DNA of 64,000 bases from Ulvibacterium sp965228935 (lineage in GTDB: Bacteria; Bacteroidota; Bacteroidia; Flavobacteriales; Flavobacteriaceae), in assembly GCF_965228935.1 (NCBI RefSeq), contig NZ_OZ245846.1, positions 5,146,001 to 5,210,000 of the forward strand. Direction: 5' to 3'. A program made the translations under genes and the position numbers. Below are positions 18,198-25,798 of this stretch, piece after piece (the stretch's first letter is position 1; each line of letters starts with the position of its first letter). The notes beneath the pieces are model-generated. The model was not told where the DNA came from, searched no databases, and saw only the letters and a list, made by a program, of their open reading frames with translations.

Positions 18198-18437
18198 ATG
18201 ATTGACGAAATAGTTGGATATACAATATTTCATTTAATAATCAATACCATTGGTGGTACTATCAGATGGATATACGGTTCCATTTGGAGGACAATTTTCA
18301 AAAAGCCCAAATATGGATTCAAGGAATATCTATATGGGCCTAAAAAATCTAAGGATCACTGGGACAAACATCACATGATGAATAATGGGTTTGTGGCCGT
18401 TATCTTTTTGATAATATTCGGATGGATACTAATTTAA
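18198..18437 (+). CDS. small hypothetical membrane protein
   Basis: A 79-residue protein with an N-terminal amphipathic or membrane segment, a basic middle (RTIFKKPKYGFKEYLYGPKK) and a C-terminal membrane segment (FVAVIFLIIFGWILI). The stop is eight bases before an attC-like site. The 115 bases before it contain a left-arm-like ACTCAACAATATTTATG but no clear right arm. Function unknown. Confidence 0.6.
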   Translation: MIDEIVGYTIFHLIINTIGGTIRWIYGSIWRTIFKKPKYGFKEYLYGPKKSKDHWDKHHMMNNGFVAVIFLIIFGWILI

Positions 18438-18445
18438 AAAGCGTT

Positions 18446-18511
18446 TTATAACATTGTGTAGCCTATTATGGCCAAGAATCTTCTTTCGGAAAATTTTGTA
18501 GCAAGTTATAC
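18446..18511 (+). repeat. attC-like imperfect inverted repeat, site 1
   Basis: The left core is TTATAAC (18446-18452) and the right core GTTATAC (18505-18511). Inside, GTAGCC and its partner TTTTGTAGC pair around a CCGAAAG-type loop. Arms are of unequal length, as in integron attC sites. It lies between the 79-residue gene and the HExxH gene. Confidence 0.6.
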
Positions 18512-18550
18512 ACCAGATTATTATTGGCTATAAAAACTATAATTCAATTG

Positions 18551-19246
18551 ATGAGTGACCTTCTCATTTTAATCCTGTTTTTCGGATTATACTTTTCTCC
18601 CGTGTTTTATCAACTAGCGATAGTTTTAAAAGAACATAAGCGAGGGAATCCTTTACCCTTGAAAAGGTTTAAAAGGGTCATCAAATGGAGCATTTTGATA
18701 TTGATAGCTATTGTTTCCATTTTTTTGGTACTCAACAGGGTTAACTTTCTAGACTATAGGAGTCCGATAACCTATGACAAGGTAGACCAAATTACATTTG
18801 AGGATTTTCGAGGTCTAGAGTTCTTTAAAAAAACACTCTACGGAAATGAACGTTTTGCCTACGTTGCTACCACTATTGAAAGTGAAATAAATGATGATTG
18901 TGTATATGTTGAGGCACTTTTCCATCCTTCGAGATCATTTGTATATAAAAAACATATTCAAAGCAAGAACCTTCTATCCCATGAAATATATCATTTCAAA
19001 ATAACCGAATTATTTTCAAGAAAAGCTAAAAAGAGAATAGCCGACCTTAAATCGAAAGAAAAGCAATTGGTTAGAAATATCTTAGATAGTGTTTGGCTAG
19101 AAGAAAGAAAATTTCAGCATCAGTATGATTTTGACACTTTCCACAGCTACGTTTTTAGTGAACAAAAAAGATATGAAAGGAAGATTGACAGTTTGTTAAA
19201 TTTGTATGATAAATACAAAGAGCCTAAAATTCTATGCAATGAATAA
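18551..19246 (+). CDS. membrane protein with HExxH domain (DUF922-like putative metallopeptidase)
   Basis: A 231-residue protein from ATG 18551; an in-frame TTG at 18524 would add nine residues. Two membrane segments (about 4-26 and 45-62) are followed by a soluble domain with ITFEDFRG at 81-88 and HEIYH at 144-148, next to FKITELFSRKAKK. This pattern is like DUF922 proteins, whose HE..HF.I.E..ARK block resembles zincins. Whether it is an active protease is inference. It overlaps the following lipoprotein by eight bases. Confidence 0.68.
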   Translation: MSDLLILILFFGLYFSPVFYQLAIVLKEHKRGNPLPLKRFKRVIKWSILILIAIVSIFLVLNRVNFLDYRSPITYDKVDQITFEDFRGLEFFKKTLYGNERFAYVATTIESEINDDCVYVEALFHPSRSFVYKKHIQSKNLLSHEIYHFKITELFSRKAKKRIADLKSKEKQLVRNILDSVWLEERKFQHQYDFDTFHSYVFSEQKRYERKIDSLLNLYDKYKEPKILCNE

Positions 19247-19976
19247 ACCTCTAGTTCTTCTAGTCCTATTTGCTTTAATACTCGTGAACTGCAAAAAAGA
19301 GAAGCACAACTTTCCGCTTGAGAAAAGGTTTTGGGATCCCTCGGATTATAAAGAAGTAAATTTGGATTTAAACTATGGGTATGAAGATGATGAAAAACTC
19401 CCATCATTGAATAATCCCGAAACTAGGCCTATTGTTGAAAAACTTACTGATCATCAGAATTATCTAATAGTTCTTGATGATAGGGAATTAGGTCTAAAAT
19501 ACAGGAACAAATTGGCTGAAGAATTCTTTCGAGAATGGAAGCAAATGAATAAAATCTACAGGGCAAGGGATGTACAGGACAATTACGTATACGATCAGGA
19601 ACTATTGAGGACTTGGCATTTTGGATTGGGCCTACAACTAAAATATTTTAAACTGGGAAACGACAATATTTTGGCAAGCTCGGATGACCCAAATGATTCA
19701 CGTGTTTTAATAAACGTGAATTCCAATATATCGACAATGATTAACAATTTCAATATTTATCTAGATGAAATAAATAATGAGAATTCGTTTTCTGATCAAG
19801 GCAAAAAGATTCTGGCACAGGGTATAGACAAATATTTCACTGAACTTGTCGAATTGTATCCTGATGCTGATTTTAATGCCTTACAAAATAAAGTTCAACT
19901 ATTACGCAAAAAAAGTAATTCACCCGATATCAAAAAATCTCTTGAAAAATTAGACCAGTTTATAGAATCTAAATAG
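19239..19976 (+). CDS. hypothetical lipoprotein
   Basis: A 245-residue protein from ATG 19239 (MNKPLVLLVLF), with a lipobox-like ILVNC near residue 17. The mature part is helical and acidic, with no recognised domain. It overlaps the HExxH gene, so the two share one cassette and could work together, for example as a membrane enzyme with a lipoprotein partner. A longer in-frame start at 19206 would hide the signal peptide and is rejected. Confidence 0.7.
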   Translation: MNKPLVLLVLFALILVNCKKEKHNFPLEKRFWDPSDYKEVNLDLNYGYEDDEKLPSLNNPETRPIVEKLTDHQNYLIVLDDRELGLKYRNKLAEEFFREWKQMNKIYRARDVQDNYVYDQELLRTWHFGLGLQLKYFKLGNDNILASSDDPNDSRVLINVNSNISTMINNFNIYLDEINNENSFSDQGKKILAQGIDKYFTELVELYPDADFNALQNKVQLLRKKSNSPDIKKSLEKLDQFIESK

Positions 19977-20093
19977 GAGCAATAAACGTGCCTGTATAAT
20001 GAACTTTAATTCATTGTTCCCCAATTCCGATAATACATAATATCAACTTTAAATTGGTTATGTTTAAGTTTACCCCAAATCCGAAGTACTTAG

Positions 20094-20459
20094 ATGGAAA
20101 TTGAAAAAATAACCCTTAAAAAATCTCCGCCTCTGGAATTCATATTTCACAAGGGCTCATTCGAAATCATAAATGAAGTGGATCCTGAAAACGATGGTAT
20201 TTACAAATATAATGCCTTGAAATCAGTTGAGTTTGACCAAGAAAAGACCAATTGGCTATTAACGATTTTGAGTTACCTAGTTGAACTATTTACTGGAGTA
20301 GGTCAAGGAAATACGTATAAAAACCAGAAAAGGCTTACTATAGGTCACGCCGAAAAAAAAGTAAAATTGGATTTATTGGATTGTGAACAAAAAACGATCA
20401 ACGAACTGATTTCAAAACTGGAGAATATCATTAAAACCAATTCACAACAAGGGATGTAA
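20094..20459 (+). CDS. hypothetical protein
   Basis: A 121-residue, probably soluble protein with alternating short strands (LEFIFHKGSFEIIN) and a C-terminal helix, loosely PH-like in pattern. No signal peptide. The upstream gap 19977-20093 has a left-arm-like GTGCCTGTATAATGA but no clear right arm. Function unknown. Confidence 0.55.
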   Translation: MEIEKITLKKSPPLEFIFHKGSFEIINEVDPENDGIYKYNALKSVEFDQEKTNWLLTILSYLVELFTGVGQGNTYKNQKRLTIGHAEKKVKLDLLDCEQKTINELISKLENIIKTNSQQGM

Positions 20460-20509
20460 TCTATTATCCATTACTATCCCATAAATAGATAAAAGAAATC
20501 CCTTGGATA

Positions 20510-20605
20510 GTTAATAACAGCTATAAAAAGCTGCTTTTCTATATTTATTGGTTTTATGCCCATATGGGCGTATAAAGCTATATTTTATATCCATATAAAT
20601 AAGTT
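20510..20605. repeat. degenerate attC-like arm plus hairpin repeat copy B
   Basis: TTAATAACAGCTATAAAAAG (from 20510) resembles the left arm of the array sites. It is followed at 20545-20605 by the second copy of the 60-base repeat, here with a perfect GCCCATATGGGC palindrome. It lies between two cassette genes, as an attC site would. Confidence 0.5.
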
Positions 20606-20629
20606 GGCACACATTTGAAGAATGATCTT

Positions 20630-20837
20630 ATGATATATAAATGGATTCTCTTTGGTGAAGGAAATTCGATTCGAACAATTGGCTCTGAAGGTAGGAAAAT
20701 AATAAGGGATGAGGAAAATTCATTTGGTGCAAGAGTCACTTTGGAAGAAAACGGAATCAAAACTTAAGGATGAAGACAAAGAATATTGGTGGTGCTCAAA
20801 TTGTAACACGAATGAAATATTAAAAAACTACTCCTAA
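20630..20837 (+). pseudogene. frameshifted small cassette gene
   Basis: ATG 20630 opens a 45-residue frame ending at TAA 20765. Shifting by one base near 20760 continues without break through KDEDKEYWWCSNCNTNEILK to TAA 20835-20837, which lies inside the next attC-like core. The first part (RDEENSFGARVTLEENG) resembles small immunity-like proteins that contain a GARITLEK block. A one-base indel in an A-run is the simplest explanation, giving an original product of about 68 residues. Family assignment is tentative. Confidence 0.6.
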
Positions 20838-20905
20838 CAATGGCTATAATTCATGCCGATTCCAAGTATTCGGGAGGGACGAAATCATAGTTGAGACCAA
20901 TGCAC
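20832..20905 (+). repeat. attC-like imperfect inverted repeat, site 2
   Basis: The left arm TCCTAACAATGGCTATAATT starts on the stop codon of the broken gene. The right arm is GACGAAATCATAGTTGAGAC, with a degenerate outer core (CAATGCAC). The loop holds an imperfect AAGTATTCGGG palindrome. Confidence 0.65.
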
Positions 20906-20910
20906 ATAAT

Positions 20911-21327
20911 ATGAAGAAAACCATACTGTTATTTTTTACAGTTACATTAATTGGCCTGATCTCCAATGCGCAAGAGTTAACGTGCGCTGATTTTAAAAAT
21001 GGGACTTTTATTGTTCCTAAAAAATCTGAGGATGAACCAGACTATAAATTAATACGTAATGGGAATTCGCAAACGGAAGTTATCCAGATACAGGGACAAA
21101 CAATTACGCTTTATGGAATTTTGGAATGGATTGACGAATGTTCTTATAAGCTGACTTATGACAAAACTAAGATGAAACTCCCTAAAGAAATACAGTTCAT
21201 CAATGATAATGGAGGAATTAAAGCTGAACTTATAAAAATTGCAAATAAATGTTTTTATTATAAATCAGTCCTAATTATTGACGGAAAGGAGACAAAAAGG
21301 ATTGACGGCAAATACTGTCAACAATAA
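20911..21327 (+). CDS. secreted hypothetical protein
   Basis: A 138-residue protein with a signal peptide (MKKTILLFFTVTLIGLISNA, then QE). The mature part has four cysteines (C25, then in ECSY, NKCFY and KYCQQ), suggesting disulfides. Similar small exported proteins of unknown role are common in flavobacteria. The ATG start is five bases after the attC-like site. Confidence 0.65.
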   Translation: MKKTILLFFTVTLIGLISNAQELTCADFKNGTFIVPKKSEDEPDYKLIRNGNSQTEVIQIQGQTITLYGILEWIDECSYKLTYDKTKMKLPKEIQFINDNGGIKAELIKIANKCFYYKSVLIIDGKETKRIDGKYCQQ

Positions 21328-21334
21328 ATACTGC

Positions 21335-21524
21335 ATACAACAATCGCTATGATTTATGGCTCTCTTTCTACCCAAAAGATTATTTACTACCTTCAATAAA
21401 ACTTAAATATCATTGAAAATAATTTCCGCATGCAGCTTGTTCCGCAGACCAGAAGAAAAGGCTCTCACTTTTCGTTCCAATGCGCAGCTACGTGTTCCGA
21501 AATCATAACCGATACTATTGTGGC
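21335..21524 (+). repeat. attC-like imperfect inverted repeat, site 3 (long loop)
   Basis: The left arm ATACAACAATCGCTATGATT (21335 on) pairs with the right arm CGAAATCATAACCGATACTA (21499 on). The pairing is near-perfect apart from a two-base bulge after ACAA. The loop of about 140 bases holds a GAAAAGGCTCTCACTTTTC hairpin. The next gene starts ten bases later. Confidence 0.7.
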
Positions 21525-21533
21525 TAATCTAAA

Positions 21534-22175
21534 ATGCGACGAATAATCTTCATATCATTTTTCTTGAGCTTCCTAAGTTGTGATTCAAACGAGCAGGAAA
21601 AAATTCTATATCATGAATGGGAACCAACATCCTCAAGCGCTAATGTTGTTGAATGGAATGTAGACAGGCCGAATGAAAAGAAATGGATAATAAAAGAGAC
21701 TGTAGATTCGATTGGACGAGTAAAAAAGTTGGAGTTTTTAAAAGATGGTACTCTCGAAAGTGACATACATTGCTACCTAGCCAACAAAGTCACTTTTGAA
21801 TATAGAAAAAACCAAATAACCGAAACTTTATTTCATTTCGACAAAGAATTGTTAGCAACTGACTGTGAAATGTGGTACAAGTCAATTTACCACTTGAATA
21901 GTAAAAACGAAATTGAAAAAATTGAAAGGTTTTCAAAATATGATTTTTCAAACATCGACCAAGGAGAAATAGAAAAGTGGAAAACTGAATGGGCGCCTGA
22001 GTATTCAATCATAAAAGCGGATTCAGGAATGTTACAAGTCGACTACTATTATCATTCCTTTGCCAAAATGGGGGGAATTTATCCGGTTTCCAAAAATTAT
22101 GTGCTTGACGAAGAAAACTATTATTACGGAGATGAGCCCGAAAAAACGTCAATCAAAAACGGATTAAAAAACTAG
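21534..22175 (+). CDS. hypothetical lipoprotein
   Basis: A 213-residue protein with signal MRRIIFISFFLSFLSC and lipid-modified C16. The mature region is rich in charged and aromatic residues and has no recognised domain. The TAG stop touches the left core of the next attC-like site, the usual arrangement in a cassette. Confidence 0.65.
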   Translation: MRRIIFISFFLSFLSCDSNEQEKILYHEWEPTSSSANVVEWNVDRPNEKKWIIKETVDSIGRVKKLEFLKDGTLESDIHCYLANKVTFEYRKNQITETLFHFDKELLATDCEMWYKSIYHLNSKNEIEKIERFSKYDFSNIDQGEIEKWKTEWAPEYSIIKADSGMLQVDYYYHSFAKMGGIYPVSKNYVLDEENYYYGDEPEKTSIKNGLKN

Positions 22176-22249
22176 CCATAACAAAGGCTATAATTCATCC
22201 CGATCCCGAGTACTCGGGAGGGACGAAATCATGGCTGGAACCGTTATCT
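22176..22249 (+). repeat. attC-like imperfect inverted repeat, site 4 (best short example)
   Basis: Left core CCATAAC (22176-22182), then AAAGGCTATAATTCATCCC. The loop has the palindrome TCCCGAGTACTCGGGA. The right arm GGGACGAAATCATGGCTGG ends in core GTTATCT (22243-22249). The right arm is longer, giving unpaired bases, as in attC sites. The next ATG is ten bases downstream. Confidence 0.75.
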
Positions 22250-22258
22250 GCAATTATT

Positions 22259-22957
22259 ATGGAAAATTCGATTACATGGGCTGAAAAGCTGAATAAAGGA
22301 CATGCTTTGGTGGACCTCGGTTATCGGGATTATATTGCAGCTCGCCTATTACTTAATAACCATTTAATAATTCAAGGTTTAACACTTGCAAGTACTTCAG
22401 TTGAAAAATATCTGAAAGCTATTATTGTATTTAATCTTCAGAAAAAAGAAAAATATCATTTCCATTTAGACAGATTTGAATCACTCAAAAAGCTTCTTGC
22501 GAAAGTTAATAATGATGTGACTGAAGAATTTGATTCTGTTTTCCTAGACATATTGCAAAATGCTTTTAGAATAAGATATTACGATAGAATCAAAGAACCA
22601 ATATTTATGGGCTTCTATATAAATCAGTTAATTGGTGAACTAGATTATACAATCGACTTTATGGAAAAGTTTATTTCAAACACCCAAAATGGCGGAAAAT
22701 CCATGTCGAAATATTTCAGTGCAATTAAGAATAATGATTCACACCTATATGAAAATAACTTTGTTCTGAAGAACGAGAATAAAAAAGACTTTATGGAAAA
22801 ACCTGATATTGGATTTTCAATCTACATTCGAATGGGCTCTGTAGTCCATGAAGAGAAGATAGTAAAAGGAGGAAGTACTCAAAATAAATACGAAGGTCAA
22901 ATATCAAAGTTCACAGAATTTAACGAAAGTTTTTTTTTAAATTATAACAGCAGGTAA
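22259..22957 (+). CDS. HEPN-domain-like protein
   Basis: A 232-residue protein. The N-terminal part up to about residue 140 has the HEPN helical pattern, with YIAARLLL near 23 and ASTSVEKYLKAI near 43. The catalytic Rx4-6H motif of RNase-type HEPN proteins is not seen, so it may be a non-catalytic or substrate-binding HEPN. The C-terminal region is unassigned. No obvious nucleotidyltransferase partner is adjacent. The TAA stop lies within the next left core. Confidence 0.62.
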   Translation: MENSITWAEKLNKGHALVDLGYRDYIAARLLLNNHLIIQGLTLASTSVEKYLKAIIVFNLQKKEKYHFHLDRFESLKKLLAKVNNDVTEEFDSVFLDILQNAFRIRYYDRIKEPIFMGFYINQLIGELDYTIDFMEKFISNTQNGGKSMSKYFSAIKNNDSHLYENNFVLKNENKKDFMEKPDIGFSIYIRMGSVVHEEKIVKGGSTQNKYEGQISKFTEFNESFFLNYNSR

Positions 22958-23083
22958 CAATGGCTATAATTCAACTTTTCCTTTGAACCCCAAACAAAAC
23001 ATCTAACTTTAGAACGGCCCAATTTTTGACTTGTAAAATCCTAATGGATTTCCCAGGCCGAAATTACAGCCGGAGCCATTGGC
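22952..23083 (+). repeat. attC-like imperfect inverted repeat, site 5
   Basis: The left arm AGGTAACAATGGCTATAATT starts on the HEPN stop codon. The right arm GAAATTACAGCCGGAGCCAT has a degenerate core ATTGGC. The GGCTRTAATT stem is conserved on both sides. The loop is about 80 bases. Confidence 0.65.
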
Positions 23084-23090
23084 ATTAATT

Positions 23091-23612
23091 ATGAAACAAT
23101 TTAGACATCTACTTATTTCAGTTTTGGTCTTATGCAGTTTTGAATTAATTGCTCAGGACACACTTGCCATGAAAGATGTCTATATGGACAATTTATTGGT
23201 CTTCAAAATTTCTGACAACGAGAGATTTACTGGAATTGCTCAGGAAAAACGAAAAAATGGGCATCTAATAAATGAAGATAAATACGAGGACGGGGTTGTA
23301 CGCTGGACAAAGTTATATTTCAATACTAAAGAGAAGCTAATCTCAGAAAAAATTGTTTACCATAAATACAAATTATGGGAAGATAAAGAGAGAATAAGGT
23401 TTAGACTATCACAGGACACTTTAGATATTAAAACATATGATGAAAACGGTAAGAAATTATTAGTCAGAGAATTTGAAAACAACAAAATGGTCTATAGCTG
23501 TGAATACAATGGCAGAAAAAAGCACGGACATGAATTCTGCTATGACGATGACGGAAATGAATTGGTTTTTGAATATGTTAATGGACGTAAAATAAAGAAA
23601 AAGAATAAGTAG
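23091..23612 (+). CDS. secreted protein with YwqK/MORN-like repeats
   Basis: A 173-residue protein from ATG 23091, with a signal peptide ending at LIAQ. The C-terminal half has the pattern YDENGKKLLVREFENNKMVYSC then YDDDGNELVFEYVNGRK (split here by a gap), typical of toxin-antitoxin YwqK-type MORN-like repeats seen in Bacteroidota. No toxin partner is adjacent. An upstream in-frame TTG at 23079 lies within the repeat arm and is not used. Confidence 0.65.
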   Translation: MKQFRHLLISVLVLCSFELIAQDTLAMKDVYMDNLLVFKISDNERFTGIAQEKRKNGHLINEDKYEDGVVRWTKLYFNTKEKLISEKIVYHKYKLWEDKERIRFRLSQDTLDIKTYDENGKKLLVREFENNKMVYSCEYNGRKKHGHEFCYDDDGNELVFEYVNGRKIKKKNK

Positions 23613-23628
23613 AATGCAGAATAATTAA

Positions 23629-23796
23629 TGCCAACAATACCTATAGTCCATTGCTGCCCTCCTACCTTAAAATTTTTATTTAAATTCAATATCAAAAGAA
23701 TAGGCCCTGCAATAAATTCAACAGTGCCTTCCTCTCATCCCGATAGGTATCGGGAGTCGTCGTAGGTGGGACAAATCTTGGCCGAGACCGTTCAAC
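23629..23796 (+). repeat. attC-like imperfect inverted repeat, site 6 (long loop)
   Basis: Left core TGCCAAC (23629-23635) and right core GTTCAAC (23790-23796). Inner arms are ATTGCTGCCCTCCTACC and GTAGGTGGGACAAATCTTGG. The loop carries ATCCCGATAGGTATCGGGA and a GTGCCTTCCTCT block also found at 24833 in the next-but-one site. Confidence 0.65.
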
Positions 23797-23808
23797 ACCA
23801 TTTGAAAA

Positions 23809-24147
23809 ATGAAGAAGCTATTTTTAGATGATATAAGAACTATTGAAATGGTTTATGACAAATCAATGGAGTCTGAATTTGATATTGTAAGGACGTACAA
23901 TGATTTTGTGGATTACATTAAGGTTAATGGTTTGCCAAAATTTATAAGCTTTGACAATGATTTGGGACTAGATCAATGTGGAAAAGTAGCGCCTGATGGT
24001 TATGCTGCCGCAAAATGGTTAGTTTATGAATCGGGACTTGATTTGCGGAACTTGGAATTTAAAGTTCACTCAGCGAATCCTGTTGCATCTGAACAAATAA
24101 AAGGGCTTTTAGATAACTATATCAAACACTTAAAAACAACGCAATAA
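23809..24147 (+). CDS. cyclic-phosphate processing receiver (cREC) domain protein
   Basis: A 112-residue stand-alone receiver-fold protein. The family landmarks are LFLDDIR with D7-D8, FDIVRTYNDFVDYI, FISFDNDLG with D49 and D51, YAAAKWLV and VHSANPV at 86-92. This family is predicted, from domain studies of RNA-conflict systems, to act on cyclic phosphate ends or cyclic nucleotides. No direct biochemistry is known to me. It occupies one cassette alone between two attC-like sites. Confidence 0.78.
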   Translation: MKKLFLDDIRTIEMVYDKSMESEFDIVRTYNDFVDYIKVNGLPKFISFDNDLGLDQCGKVAPDGYAAAKWLVYESGLDLRNLEFKVHSANPVASEQIKGLLDNYIKHLKTTQ

Positions 24148-24154
24148 AAACTGT

Positions 24155-24227
24155 GGCTAACAATGGCTATAAAGCATAGGCCTAAACAACCAAACCGTTC
24201 CTACGCTTCATAGTCGGAACGTTACCC
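24155..24227 (+). repeat. attC-like imperfect inverted repeat, site 7 (best matched arms)
   Basis: Left GGCTAACAATGGCTATAAAG starts at 24155. The right arm CTTCATAGTCGGAACGTTAC ends in core GTTACCC (24221-24227). The arms match over 26 and 28 bases with a two-base excess on the right. The loop is short. The next ATG is seven bases downstream. Confidence 0.78.
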
Positions 24228-24233
24228 AACATT

Positions 24234-24728
24234 ATGAAGAATTTTATTTCAGTGATGTTTTCTTTACTACTTTACAATTTTGCATCTGGACAAGATTTCA
24301 AATTAGCTAAACCAAATATTTCAAAACTTAAGGAACAGATTAAGGACGGGACATACGAGACTATTTATTGCTATCTCATAAACAATTACAAAAGAACTTC
24401 AGAAAAGAAGGACTTGGAGTACTATGAGTGGGATTCAGCCGGAATTTGTGCTTTCAACCAAATATTTGACGACAAAATAAAATATTCTATTTGGCAATGT
24501 AAAGAGGCAGGCGGAGTTTCGGTAACTATCGAATTTCCTAAAACGGAAAGTGCGGAATTAATGAATTGGATTGAAATGATTTATGATGTTGACACTTTTG
24601 ACTTGGAAAGAAATGTCTGGAAAGAGAACAACACTCAATTTGAGCCTAAAGAAATGAACTCAGGGTGCTTCTATAAAATCGAAGACAAGGAAAACTCAAC
24701 TTTGGTGGACTTGTTTTGCGGATGTTAA
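24234..24728 (+). CDS. secreted hypothetical protein
   Basis: A 164-residue protein with signal peptide MKNFISVMFSLLLYNFASGQ. The mature domain has several cysteines (YCYL, ICAF, WQCKEAGG, GCFY, FCGC) and no recognised family. It occupies a single-gene cassette. Confidence 0.62.
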   Translation: MKNFISVMFSLLLYNFASGQDFKLAKPNISKLKEQIKDGTYETIYCYLINNYKRTSEKKDLEYYEWDSAGICAFNQIFDDKIKYSIWQCKEAGGVSVTIEFPKTESAELMNWIEMIYDVDTFDLERNVWKENNTQFEPKEMNSGCFYKIEDKENSTLVDLFCGC

Positions 24729-24736
24729 ATAACGTT

Positions 24737-24909
24737 GGGTAAAAATAGCTATAATTCATTGCTAGCCTCAAACCCTTATAAATTTTTTAAATTTATTCTT
24801 CAACTAAATAAGCCTCGGCGATACATTCAACTGTGCCTTCCTCTTACCGCTCCCGATAGTTATCGGGAGAAGTCGGGGGAGGCAGGAATCATAGCAGGGA
24901 ACGTTATGT
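24737..24909 (+). repeat. attC-like imperfect inverted repeat, site 8 (long loop)
   Basis: The left arm GGGTAAAAATAGCTATAATT pairs with the right arm GGAATCATAGCAGGGAACG, which ends in core GTTATGT (24903-24909). The loop carries the palindrome CTCCCGATAGTTATCGGGAG and the GTGCCTTCCTCT block shared with site 6. Confidence 0.75.
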
Positions 24910-24925
24910 ACAATCCAAATGTAAG

Positions 24926-25738
24926 ATGAAAATTCTAACCCAAGGAAAATACTATGGCAGCCAAGATGCGGCGGTATCTTTTAATGGGATTTTATTATCC
25001 CGATACAATTACACGGTAGATCGAACAGATTGGCATTACCACGAAAATCCGTATTTCATGTTTGTGTTACACGGTGACATGATGGATGGTAACTCGAGAG
25101 CTAAAACACTGTGCCCTGCAGGAAGCCTGATGTTCAATAATTGGCAGGAAACCCATTATGGGGTAAAACATTCCCGCAAAGCTGCTGGCTTCCATTTAGA
25201 ATTGGAAAAAAGCCGTTTCGAGCACAATGGAATACGCCTAACGGAGGGCAGTCAATTAGTCGAAAAACCCGAGATACATTTTCTTTTCGCAAAAATGTAC
25301 CGGGAGTTTGTCCTTTTCGGCCCATATAGCCAAGTGTCCATTGAAGTATTGGTGATGCAAATAAGCGAGGCACTGGGAACGGTAAATCAATCGAATTACA
25401 AAAGCACTCCAAACTGGATTTATAAATTAAAAGAACTATTGCACGATGACTCTTCCGACCTTAGCCTCCAATCCCTTTCCCACCAATTGGGGGTGCATCC
25501 TGTCCATATTTCCAGAGCGGTACCAAAATTCCTTTCCACAAGTCTTGGAGCATACATCAGGCAACTAAAACTAAAAAAAGCTATTCCGCTTTTATTGGAT
25601 TCAAAGTATTCACTGACCCAAATCGCACATCAATCCGGCTTTGTGGATCAAAGCCACTTTAATCGGGTGTTCAAATCTTATTTTAATATGAATCCAGGTC
25701 TATACCGAAGAAATCTGAACAAAAACAAGCAATGTTAA
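24926..25738 (+). CDS. AraC family transcriptional regulator
   Basis: A 270-residue protein with an N-terminal cupin-like sensing domain (WHYHENPYFMFVLHGD) and a C-terminal double HTH from about residue 165, including LSLQSLSHQLGVHPVHISR and LTQIAHQSGFVDQSHFNR, then the family end motif. It lies 60 bases upstream of a serine hydrolase on the same strand and probably controls it. The pair share one cassette between sites 8 and 9. The ligand is unknown. Confidence 0.88.
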   Translation: MKILTQGKYYGSQDAAVSFNGILLSRYNYTVDRTDWHYHENPYFMFVLHGDMMDGNSRAKTLCPAGSLMFNNWQETHYGVKHSRKAAGFHLELEKSRFEHNGIRLTEGSQLVEKPEIHFLFAKMYREFVLFGPYSQVSIEVLVMQISEALGTVNQSNYKSTPNWIYKLKELLHDDSSDLSLQSLSHQLGVHPVHISRAVPKFLSTSLGAYIRQLKLKKAIPLLLDSKYSLTQIAHQSGFVDQSHFNRVFKSYFNMNPGLYRRNLNKNKQC

Positions 25739-25798
25739 TATGATACAATTTTAAGTGTTTCCCGCATACTATCTTCACCTTTTAATTCAACTAAAATC

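Noticed and set aside
17731..20605. Insertion sequence or composite transposon bounded by the 60-base repeats
   Set aside because: Repeats are direct, not terminal inverted, and no transposase gene lies between or beside them.
24735..24929. Plus-strand open frame of 64 residues between the secreted protein and AraC
   Set aside because: It covers an attC-like site and has biased, non-protein-like composition; it is explained by the repeat.
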